Of a stretch of DNA of 11,166 nucleotides, positions 1-5,696 are shown in pieces (positions within the stretch are counted from its first letter, which is position 1; the number at the start of each line of letters is the position of its first letter). The notes below the pieces were generated by a model. It saw only the letters and a list, made by a program, of their open reading frames with translations, was not told the DNA's origin and did not search any database. A program made the position numbers and the translations under genes. The stretch spans positions 3,975 to 15,140 of the forward strand of contig NYXF01000022.1 in assembly GCA_002685455.1 (NCBI GenBank), given 5' to 3'. This DNA comes from Porticoccus sp. Lineage in GTDB: Bacteria > Pseudomonadota > Gammaproteobacteria > Pseudomonadales > Porticoccaceae.

Positions 1-180
1 AGATGCATTGAAACAATTGTATCTAAAATCAATATTCATATCTTATCCCTTGGAGATAGTGGATTATCATTTAAATTAGATGGTGTATTTCTACCATTTA
101 CGCTTAATGAAACACATGTTGAAATATTACTGAAAAGTGATAATTCAAATGATAAACCTCCATTTGGGATGTATTTATAA
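1..180 (+). CDS. 3' end of an unidentified gene (partial)
   Basis: Frame 1 is open from the window edge to a TAA at 178-180 and encodes the last 59 residues of a protein whose start lies outside the window. The fragment alternates short beta-like stretches (KINIHILSL, LSFKLDGVFLPF) with charged residues and ends in FGMYL. No family is recognised. A perfect 9-bp hairpin follows the stop within 10 bases and would suit a transcript 3' end for this gene, which supports the frame being a real C-terminus. Codon use is as AT-rich as in the neighbours. Confidence 0.6.
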   Translation, partial: RCIETIVSKINIHILSLGDSGLSFKLDGVFLPFTLNETHVEILLKSDNSNDKPPFGMYL

Positions 181-188
181 AAATTTAA

Positions 189-210
189 TTCTATTATTTA
201 TATAATAGAA
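189..210 (+). terminator. Perfect 9-bp hairpin after the first gene
   Basis: The arms TTCTATTAT (189-197) and ATAATAGAA (202-210) are exact reverse complements around the 4-base loop TTAT. The hairpin starts 9 bases after a stop codon and ends on the base before the ATG of the next gene. In Mimivirus and relatives, transcripts are polyadenylated at intergenic hairpins of this kind; applying that rule here is inference. Confidence 0.6.
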
Positions 211-1128
211 ATGACAGTAGATTCTACAGAGCCAATATCAGAGCAACAATCTACTATGAACTTAAAAGAAAGATGTAATAGTTCATTCACTGTATCTTAT
301 GAAGCAGTAGAAGATTCATCCAGTCATTATTCACCCAGTCCTTATTGTCAATGTATCATGGATGGTTTTGAGAAACCTGATAACGATGAATTAATTTTTT
401 CTAATATTAATATACCAGGAAAAACAACTTGTGGAGATCCTGTATTACAAAAGCGTTTTGGAAATAAAATCAGTGATAAATGCGGAGATGATAATATACC
501 AGATCTTTCAAATATAGGTTCATTGGGTTACACCATAGGTATTAAACTTGATAACAATGTATCTGATACATATTTACAAAGCGTAACTGATATTTATAAT
601 AATAAACTAAATAAAGATTCTGAAATATTATCTTCATATATCAGATGTAAAGAAGAAAGTTATAAACCAATAATAAATCAATTTAGCGATAATGCGACTG
701 TTATCACCGATTTCGTTACCCAAAATAAAGATAGTATAAAGAGTATTTTATCCAATGATAAGATAGATAGTATAATAAATGGAACTAGTGATATATTAAG
801 TGCAACACCTGCATCTGATGTTAAGGCCGCAATTGATGTAATAAGCGCGGTACCTGCATCTGATGTTAAGGAAACAATTGATAAAATCAATAATGTATTA
901 GATAATGATAATATCAATAGTGTAATTGATAAAACAGATAATATATTAAGTGCGGTGCCTACATCTGAAATTAAAATAGCGATCGATCAAGTTAAGGATT
1001 TGACAAATTTATTTTCTTCTTGGTTGGCTATTGTGGGGTGGATAGTAATAACTTTAGTATCTATATTTGTCTTAAGTTATGTTTTTTTCATTATTATTGA
1101 AAAGAGACACTCCTCAAATTCTCCATAA
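211..1128 (+). CDS. C-terminally anchored membrane protein with internal repeats
   Basis: Unrecognised 305-residue protein. There is no N-terminal signal sequence. Residues 1-268 are hydrophilic with six cysteines (22, 46, 48, 74, 91, 146). One strongly hydrophobic helix (about 271-296) is followed by a short basic tail (EKRHSSNSP), so it looks tail-anchored. Residues 182-261 contain nested repeats of amphipathic character around a core like SAVPASDVK-x-x-ID. A large ectodomain without signal peptide plus a C-terminal membrane helix and paired cysteines is also the layout of poxvirus entry-fusion proteins of the A16/G9/J5 type, but no diagnostic motif was confirmed, so a virion membrane or entry role is only a guess. 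The start ATG directly abuts the upstream hairpin; Met16 is an alternative start. The 3' end overlaps the convergent gene by 35 bases. Confidence 0.85.
   Translation: MTVDSTEPISEQQSTMNLKERCNSSFTVSYEAVEDSSSHYSPSPYCQCIMDGFEKPDNDELIFSNINIPGKTTCGDPVLQKRFGNKISDKCGDDNIPDLSNIGSLGYTIGIKLDNNVSDTYLQSVTDIYNNKLNKDSEILSSYIRCKEESYKPIINQFSDNATVITDFVTQNKDSIKSILSNDKIDSIINGTSDILSATPASDVKAAIDVISAVPASDVKETIDKINNVLDNDNINSVIDKTDNILSAVPTSEIKIAIDQVKDLTNLFSSWLAIVGWIVITLVSIFVLSYVFFIIIEKRHSSNSP
799..993 (+). repeat. Nested 15-residue / 50-residue coding repeats
   Basis: Three copies of a 15-residue unit lie inside the anchored protein: residues 197-211 (SATPASDVKAAIDVI), 212-226 (SAVPASDVKETIDKI) and 247-261 (SAVPTSEIKIAIDQV). 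The first two are adjacent (45-base period) and share an identical 20-base stretch at 807-826 and 852-871. A longer 50-residue period is also visible: ND-K/N-I-x-S-x-I at residue 182 and again at residue 232, each leading into ILSA-x-P. This suggests one 15-residue tandem duplication nested in an older 50-residue one. Confidence 0.8.
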
Positions 1129-1636
1129 CTTTCTCCTTGAATTGAACAAAATACATATATTTTTTATCTCCTGTTTTATAATTTAATAAAGCTTTGTAAT
1201 TATCTTCTCTATCATAACCATTCGATCCTCCATCGCTTCTTTCAAATAAAAGATGATTATTTAAATCACAAGATATGACTGTTACATGACCCATCCCTTC
1301 ATATCTAAATGCTATATCAAATACAGAGTGTTGATTATCATCACAGTAATGTTTATAATCTTCTAAACATTTATTTAAACTCATGAAAGTATAATCACCT
1401 ATATAAACTTCTACATCTGGATTTCCTACAAGAGTATAAAATATTTTAATATGACGATTTAATGATTCAGGTATTTGGGGTAAATCTTTATAATTCATAA
1501 CATATTCATCATTATCATGTTTCATAAAAAAAGGTTCTTTAGTGCTATCGTATTTTTCATCTGATAATTTACTATTCTCTAATAATTCTTGTACAGATAA
1601 GATCTGTTTTCGTTTCTCTGAAATTTGTTTCTCCAT
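1094..1636 (-). CDS. Conserved giant-virus-type protein of unknown function
   Basis: A 180-residue soluble protein with no membrane segment. The N-terminus (1-30) is charged and probably helical. The rest looks like a compact alpha/beta domain. The most distinctive stretch runs from about residue 109 to 150, with FRYEGMGHVTVISCD, then LLFERSDGGSNGYDRE. The rhythm of glycine, hydrophobic strand and acidic turn loosely resembles SMI1/KNR4 (SUKH) folds, but that is an impression and not a family assignment. I have the impression of similar GMGHV...DGGSNG proteins in mimivirus-like genomes but cannot confirm it. The 3' end overlaps the convergent membrane-protein gene (1094-1128), so the two transcripts must overlap antisense. 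It is the last of four consecutive minus-strand genes and starts 23 bases after the stop of the RING gene. Confidence 0.8.
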   Translation of the reverse strand: MEKQISEKRKQILSVQELLENSKLSDEKYDSTKEPFFMKHDNDEYVMNYKDLPQIPESLNRHIKIFYTLVGNPDVEVYIGDYTFMSLNKCLEDYKHYCDDNQHSVFDIAFRYEGMGHVTVISCDLNNHLLFERSDGGSNGYDREDNYKALLNYKTGDKKYMYFVQFKEKVMENLRSVSFQ

Positions 1637-1656
1637 TTAATAACATATCATATCTT

Positions 1657-1671
1657 ATCTTAAAATAAGAT
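1657..1671 (-). terminator. Hairpin at the stop codon of the first RING gene
   Basis: ATCTTA (1657-1662) and TAAGAT (1666-1671) are exact complements around a 3-base loop, and the stop codon of the minus-strand RING gene (1660-1662) lies in one arm. A second ATCTT immediately outside could pair alternatively. Candidate transcript-end hairpin; short, and possible by chance in AT-rich DNA. Confidence 0.35.
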
Positions 1672-2250
1672 TTTCTTTTTCATACAAATATCGCTATATT
1701 CTTCATCTTTATTTATTTCGTAATAATCATATATTTTTAATTTATTCACTATACTTTCTTGATTATTATAATAATAAAACCTGAAAAAATAATGTAATAT
1801 ATCTTGAACTTGATTTAAATGAGGATATTTAATACATAATTTACTGCCAATATCAATCATACCCATTTTCGTAGAAATATTATTATGACTTTGTAATAAA
1901 TAATATATTAAATCACACATCAAATCATATTTATCTTTGGGTAATGGTTTTTGATGAACAGCGCACATACCATTATTAAATAATACCGAACGTTTCTTAC
2001 AACGAAGACCAGATCTGGTTTTACATTTACATCGGTCTAACTTAGTCCAACATTTTATATTATCATATGTATTATCATATGGTTTTTCTATATTAATATT
2101 TAATTCCCTGCATAGTGGACATTTTATAAATATATTACAATTGTTCGTATAAACAATATTTTGATAACATTTGGTATGAAATTCATGACCACAAGATAAT
2201 ACATATGTTTTTTGATTCTTTAAAGGAGATAAGCATATGCTACAATCCAT
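1660..2250 (-). CDS. RING-H2 finger protein with C-terminal CxH knuckle (putative E3 ubiquitin ligase)
   Basis: A 196-residue protein opening with a complete RING-H2 finger. The ligands are C3, C6, C20, H22, H25, C28, C44 and C47 (C-x2-C-x13-C-x-H-x2-H-x2-C-x15-C-x2-C), ending in the usual CPLCR. RING-H2 domains bind E2 enzymes and typically give E3 ubiquitin ligase activity. A second Cys/His group follows at residues 74-99 (C74, C76, C84, C96, H99; CKCKTRSGLRC ... GMCAVHQ) and would suit a small zinc knuckle. The C-terminal 95 residues are helical and unassigned. The same two-part layout recurs in the gene at 2571-3050, so the two look like paralogues. Likely acts in the cytoplasm or virus factory on host or viral targets; the targets are unknown. 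The start is secure, since the first cysteine is residue 3. Confidence 0.9.
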   Translation of the reverse strand: MDCSICLSPLKNQKTYVLSCGHEFHTKCYQNIVYTNNCNIFIKCPLCRELNINIEKPYDNTYDNIKCWTKLDRCKCKTRSGLRCKKRSVLFNNGMCAVHQKPLPKDKYDLMCDLIYYLLQSHNNISTKMGMIDIGSKLCIKYPHLNQVQDILHYFFRFYYYNNQESIVNKLKIYDYYEINKDEEYSDICMKKKILF

Positions 2251-2271
2251 AGTTTAATTCAACATAAACTA
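2250..2271 (-). promoter_or_regulatory. 7-bp hairpin covering the RING gene's leader
   Basis: TAGTTTA (2250-2256) and TAAACTA (2265-2271) are exact reverse complements with an 8-base loop. The structure touches the first base of the start codon of the minus-strand RING gene. It could be a 5' leader structure of that gene or the 3' hairpin of the small membrane-protein gene upstream of it. Chance is possible in this base composition. Confidence 0.3.
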
Positions 2272-2320
2272 CGTATAAAACCTTTAAGTTCATAAAAAAT
2301 ATTAATTGATGAAAAGTATT

Positions 2321-2560
2321 TTAATGAGATGAACTACTATTATCATTTAATAAATAATCAGAATCATAATCATAATCTCCCATCTCTTGAAAATGAATGA
2401 TTGTCATAATAATTGTTACAATCATATAAACGGTTAAAAAGATACATATAGACCAGCAAATATATAGTTTTATACGATTGCATACACGATCTAAATCATT
2501 TTGCCATTGATTGTATTTCTTAGCCTCTTCTTCAGACACAACTTGAACTTTATAAACCAT
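2321..2560 (-). CDS. Small single-pass membrane protein
   Basis: A 79-residue protein of unknown function. A charged N-terminal half (SEEEAKKYNQWQNDLDRVCNRIK) precedes one hydrophobic helix at about residues 32-56, then a short acidic/tyrosine/serine tail (DYDYDSDYLLNDNSSSSH). Positive charge lies on the N-terminal side of the helix, which by the positive-inside rule puts the N-terminus in the cytosol. The gene lies between two RING-H2 paralogues on the same strand. Only 10 bases separate its start codon from the stop of the gene upstream in transcription order, so its promoter must overlap that gene's 3' end or the genes are co-transcribed. Probably a virion or factory membrane protein; no homologue recognised. 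Confidence 0.75.
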   Translation of the reverse strand: MVYKVQVVSEEEAKKYNQWQNDLDRVCNRIKLYICWSICIFLTVYMIVTIIMTIIHFQEMGDYDYDSDYLLNDNSSSSH

Positions 2561-2570
2561 CTTGATGATA

Positions 2571-3050
2571 TTACTGAATTTGCTGAGTTTGCTGAGTTTG
2601 CTGAATATCGTTTGATGTTGGTAAAGATAAATCTGAAATCAAATTTCCATGCTTAGACTTCATCTTTTCTAAATGAATTTTACAATATCCATAACCTAAT
2701 ACACAATTTTTACCACATTGATCCCCTTTATTTTTACCTCTTGTTAAGGTGTAACCACACTTTTGACTATATTTTTCTTTTAACTCTTGTTTTTTATCAT
2801 CTATAGAACTGCTATTAATATTACAATGAACGCCTGGTATTACTTTTTTTAAACCATTCACTAAAGGTAGACACTCTGAATTTTTACGACAATAAGGACA
2901 TTGATTATTTTTTTTGCTATTTATTGTATATGAAATATTATTAAATGATTTCATTAAACATTCATAATGAAATTTATGACCACAATTTAATGTATATGGA
3001 AATTTATCACTTAATTCTAAACCACAAATACCACAATCTTCTTCAGACAT
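2571..3050 (-). CDS. RING-H2 finger protein with C-terminal CxH knuckle, paralogue of the other RING gene
   Basis: A 159-residue protein with a complete N-terminal RING-H2 finger. The ligands are C6, C9, C23, H25, H28, C31, C51 and C54 (CPYCR at the end). The first half has exactly the same spacing as the finger encoded at 1660-2250. A downstream knuckle follows: KCGYTLTRGKNKGDQC ... YGYCKIH, with C98, C112, C123, H126 and an extra C116. A GKxKGxxCGxxC...YCxxH pattern of this kind seems to recur in giant-virus proteins (from memory). The protein ends in a glutamine/threonine run (QQTQQTQQIQ) encoded by a 9-base tandem repeat. The predicted role is E2-dependent ubiquitin ligation with the knuckle as a possible substrate or nucleic-acid contact; substrates are unknown. 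The start is secure, since the RING begins at residue 6. Confidence 0.9.
   Translation of the reverse strand: MSEEDCGICGLELSDKFPYTLNCGHKFHYECLMKSFNNISYTINSKKNNQCPYCRKNSECLPLVNGLKKVIPGVHCNINSSSIDDKKQELKEKYSQKCGYTLTRGKNKGDQCGKNCVLGYGYCKIHLEKMKSKHGNLISDLSLPTSNDIQQTQQTQQIQ
2574..2609 (-). repeat. 9-base tandem repeat encoding a Q/T tail
   Basis: Four consecutive 9-base units (ctgaatttg, ctgagtttg, ctgagtttg, and a diverged ctgaatatc on the + strand) occupy the last codons of the RING gene and give repeated Gln-Gln-Thr. The repeat ends 14 bases before the start codon of the next minus-strand gene, so copy number could alter both the tail and the spacing to that gene's promoter. Confidence 0.75.
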
Positions 3051-3109
3051 GTTTATTTAGAATAAGATAAATATATTTAAGTAATATTTAAGTATTTATA
3101 TGTAGTGTA
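3051..3109. promoter_or_regulatory. Divergent promoter region with 11-bp tandem repeat
   Basis: This 59-base gap separates the start codons of a minus-strand RING gene and a plus-strand gene, so both promoters must lie in or around it. The 11-mer atatttaagta occurs twice back to back (3073-3083 and 3084-3094), with the second copy ending 15 bases before the + strand ATG. Eleven bases is about one helical turn, as expected for a repeated protein-binding site; binding is inference. Confidence 0.45.
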
Positions 3110-3997
3110 ATGATTATTCATCATAGTGAAAATTTAAAATCTTATCCGTTATTTATTCAAAAACCCTTAAAATATTCAGATAAATTTACATTTATCCCTT
3201 TACGTTTAAAGAAAGATAAAATATATCAAAAATGTATTTTACAAACACCCTTATTATTTACACCTTATGGTATTTGTAAGACTCAAAACGATAAAAATAT
3301 TATAGATATTACATTTCAAAATATAGAAAATGATAAATCACAGCGTATATTTCATGAGAGCCTAAAATACATTTATGATACAGTTTATGAAAAATATAAA
3401 TATGATTATATTGTGAATGATTTTTTAAAGAGAACTGATTTTAACGATTGTTTAAGATTAAAATTAAATAGTAATACAACTATTTTTGATGAATATAAAA
3501 ATATTTTAGAAAAGATAGATAATTATAGTTATGGTAATTATATCATTGAATTAGAAGGATTATGGTTAAATGAAGATAATATTTGGTTTCAATGGAATTT
3601 ATTACAAGCAAAAATTAAAATACCAACTTATTTAAGTGAATATTCATTTATTGATGAAATACATGAAAAAAAAGTTAAAAAAGAAGATAAATATGATAAA
3701 ATGTTAAAAATGGGTGTTCCACAAGAAGCAATTAAAAGACAAAAAATGTTAGATGGTAAAATACCACCACCTCCTCCTCCACCAAATTTAATAGATAAAA
3801 AAATTTACCCTGAAAAAAATACTTCATACAGTATTCCTAAAATCAATGCATCTGATTTAAGAAACGTTGTTTTAAAAAAAGGAAAACATGTGAACAAATC
3901 TAAAAAAAAACTAATAAATAAAAATCCCAATCATTTTGAACCACCGACGCTTGAAGAATTACAAAGCACATTATCTCGGTTAAAACCTACTAAGTAA
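3110..3997 (+). CDS. Conserved N-terminal domain with WASH-like, polyproline and WH2-like tail
   Basis: A 295-residue protein in two parts. Residues 1-175 form an alpha/beta domain with phrases such as LQTPLLFTPYGI (44-55), a DITFQNIENDK segment (66-76) and ELEGLWLNEDNIWFQWNLLQAKI (147-169). This pattern feels like a family shared by mimivirus-type genomes and might be an OB-fold single-stranded DNA binding protein, but that is unproven. Residues 193-217 (KYDKMLKMGVPQEAIKRQKM) closely follow the KMLKxGVPxxAVxxKM motif of WASH-complex subunit CCDC53/WASHC3. Seven prolines follow at 219-225. INASDLRNVVLKKGK (245-259) resembles the LKK end of a WH2 actin-binding motif. The last 20 residues contain another LEELQSTLSRLK helix. 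The 3' end overlaps the convergent gene by 8 bases. Actin or endosome manipulation is a hypothesis only. Confidence 0.8.
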   Translation: MIIHHSENLKSYPLFIQKPLKYSDKFTFIPLRLKKDKIYQKCILQTPLLFTPYGICKTQNDKNIIDITFQNIENDKSQRIFHESLKYIYDTVYEKYKYDYIVNDFLKRTDFNDCLRLKLNSNTTIFDEYKNILEKIDNYSYGNYIIELEGLWLNEDNIWFQWNLLQAKIKIPTYLSEYSFIDEIHEKKVKKEDKYDKMLKMGVPQEAIKRQKMLDGKIPPPPPPPNLIDKKIYPEKNTSYSIPKINASDLRNVVLKKGKHVNKSKKKLINKNPNHFEPPTLEELQSTLSRLKPTK

Positions 3998-4904
3998 TAT
4001 TTGTGAAAGTTGAAGGAATACCAGCAATATCTTTATACCATTCTGAAACTTCATCTAATGTAATATCCTCATGTAAATCTAACACAATATCAAGCGTTTC
4101 ATTATTTTTAGCTCCCAATTTAATCATTTCTCTAATAAGATAGTCAAGTTTAAGGGCATTAAATTTCCATCTATTAAGTTCTGATAACTTTTCACCATCA
4201 TCAATATAAATTTCTTTCTTTGTATTTTCATGGATATTTATCTGTAAATGAGGTTCTATAAAGAATTGTTTATCTGTTTGAGGATGATAAGGTGGTTCTG
4301 AGTCCAAACGATGAGGAACAAGATAAAATCTATGACCTATCATAGTATTTAATCCAAATTTATCATTTTTTCTTAATATACCCATATAATTAATAGAATT
4401 TTCTTTACGGTCTATATCTTCTATCATAATATTACCAAGAACCCAATAGATGAGATAGTTTTCGTTTCTCATATTAATAAGTTTGATTGTTTTTTTGTTG
4501 TCTTTTACTGGATTCCTCGCTTTATATAATTCACTACAAGCTGTATTTGTAGCATTGAGTATTTGTAATTTATGCGAATAACCCAGATTAAGAATACCTA
4601 CAATAAAAGTACCAAATGAATCAGGATAACACGGGAATGAGATATATAAATCTTTATTTTTTAACCAATGAAAATAAGAATATTTAAGATTTTCTTTATT
4701 TTCATGTAAATTTAATGATACTTTCACAAATCGTTGTAAATTTACAATCGTTTTAATAGTTGTCCTCCAGAATTTTCTAGTGAGTGCTCTTCTATTTGGT
4801 GGTGGATCGGATGGAGGGATAGGTTGATTAGTTAAACCAGTAGTATTTCTCTGAGGACATGTTCTTCGGTTATGACCAGGTTGCCCGCAGATACTACAAA
4901 CCAT
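3990..4904 (-). CDS. CCHC zinc-knuckle protein with VHL-beta-like segment
   Basis: A 304-residue protein. It opens with a retroviral-type zinc knuckle, C3-x2-C6-x4-H11-x4-C16 (CSICGQPGHNRRTC), which normally binds single-stranded nucleic acid. A proline-rich linker (29-37) follows. Residues 138-198 (KTIKLINMRNENYLIYWV ... YMGILRKNDKFGLNTMIGHRFYLVP) have the order of features of the von Hippel-Lindau beta domain: a basic start, a short strand with N-R/N, a W in a strand, a glycine/lysine turn, T-x-x-GHxF/W, then a strand. In VHL this domain binds hydroxyproline in E3 ligase substrates. I see no clear elongin BC box, and the C-terminal 65 residues are helical and unassigned. The VHL reading is tentative; the knuckle is clear. 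The start is fixed by Cys3 being a ligand. Confidence 0.8.
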   Translation of the reverse strand: MVCSICGQPGHNRRTCPQRNTTGLTNQPIPPSDPPPNRRALTRKFWRTTIKTIVNLQRFVKVSLNLHENKENLKYSYFHWLKNKDLYISFPCYPDSFGTFIVGILNLGYSHKLQILNATNTACSELYKARNPVKDNKKTIKLINMRNENYLIYWVLGNIMIEDIDRKENSINYMGILRKNDKFGLNTMIGHRFYLVPHRLDSEPPYHPQTDKQFFIEPHLQINIHENTKKEIYIDDGEKLSELNRWKFNALKLDYLIREMIKLGAKNNETLDIVLDLHEDITLDEVSEWYKDIAGIPSTFTNIT

Positions 4905-4941
4905 GTTTTAAGATGTATATATCAATATGTGAATATTATTA

Positions 4942-5631
4942 CTAATTATCTTCTTCAACATTGGAAATCAAATTTTCATTGCTATTTTCCTCGTTTTCTA
5001 TATCCTTGAATAAATTATTCGTTTTAATATCTTTTTTACGATACATTTTAAAAATATTATCTTCTTTATTAATACCCTTTGAAACATTATGATTTACATA
5101 AATTGAGGGTGGGATATAACTATTTTGTATGTTATACAGTGAAGATTTGTTTATATATTGTTCATAATCCATTGTTCCCCCAAATATTTTTAAATTTATT
5201 TTTTCTGGGGCTATTTTTACTTTCTTACATGTGTTATGATTTTTATTATAATATAAGTTTAATAAAGTATATTTATCAAATAATTCTTTTCCATGATAAT
5301 TATCAAATATATGACGGCCCGCACATTCATAACTACAAAATCTCCCATTTAGATGGAAAATTCCATTAATATAATTTATAGGATAACATACATTAATATA
5401 TATATTTTGAGAACAATTCCAGCATATACTATCCGAAGATTCATATTCAGATACCTCCATATTTATATTATTAGAAGAGTCATTTGGACATACTTCTGAA
5501 GAAGATATTTTATCTTTTTTAATACATATTGATGAAATTAAATTATCTATTTTTTCTTGTTCAAATTTAGGATTCTCATTTACTATAATTTTATTCTTAG
5601 GTTTGCGACCTCTTTTTTTCTTTTGCTCCAT
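4942..5631 (-). CDS. A1L-like: VLTF-2 / A1L-like late transcription factor
   Basis: A 229-residue protein with the features of the nucleocytovirus A1L/VLTF-2 family. It has an AT-hook-like basic start (KKKRGRKPKNK, 4-14). The zinc site is C70-x2-C73 (CWNC), with FCSYEC supplying C99 and C103 after the signature strand GIFHLNGRFCS. After that come a helix ending in RY/KYTLLN-type residues (DKYTLLNLYY, 119-128) and the trailing IAPEK--LKIFGG-MDYEQY block (140-159). In poxviruses A1 activates late gene transcription with A2 and G8; the homologue probably does this on viral late promoters in the factory. Between the basic start and the zinc site, the NxILHLK segment that I associate with mimivirus versions is not obvious and is replaced by a Ser/Asn-rich stretch. 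The C-terminal 70 residues are low-complexity and Asn/Glu rich. Confidence 0.85.
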   Translation of the reverse strand: MEQKKKRGRKPKNKIIVNENPKFEQEKIDNLISSICIKKDKISSSEVCPNDSSNNINMEVSEYESSDSICWNCSQNIYINVCYPINYINGIFHLNGRFCSYECAGRHIFDNYHGKELFDKYTLLNLYYNKNHNTCKKVKIAPEKINLKIFGGTMDYEQYINKSSLYNIQNSYIPPSIYVNHNVSKGINKEDNIFKMYRKKDIKTNNLFKDIENEENSNENLISNVEEDN

Positions 5632-5696
5632 ATGAAAAATAAATTATCACTTATCTTTAAGTTTAAATTAATATACTTTTTTAACTTGATTTATAA
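5632..5696. promoter_or_regulatory. Divergent promoter region, VLTF-2 gene / SAP gene
   Basis: This 65-base AT-rich gap lies between two outward-facing start codons, so it should hold promoters for both. It contains one TTTAAGT (5656-5662), the same core found twice in the divergent region 3051-3109 and once in the leader region before the first RING gene (2283-2289). Seven-base AT-rich words recur by chance, so a shared element is only suggested. Confidence 0.35.

Noticed and set aside
678..917. 79-residue minus-strand frame
   Set aside because: It lies wholly inside the repeat region of the membrane-protein gene and mirrors its repeats; the + strand frame has a coherent membrane anchor.
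5079..5369. 96-residue plus-strand frame
   Set aside because: It lies antisense within the VLTF-2-like gene, whose zinc motifs are clear; the hydrophobic look comes from the complement of Asn/Lys-rich codons.
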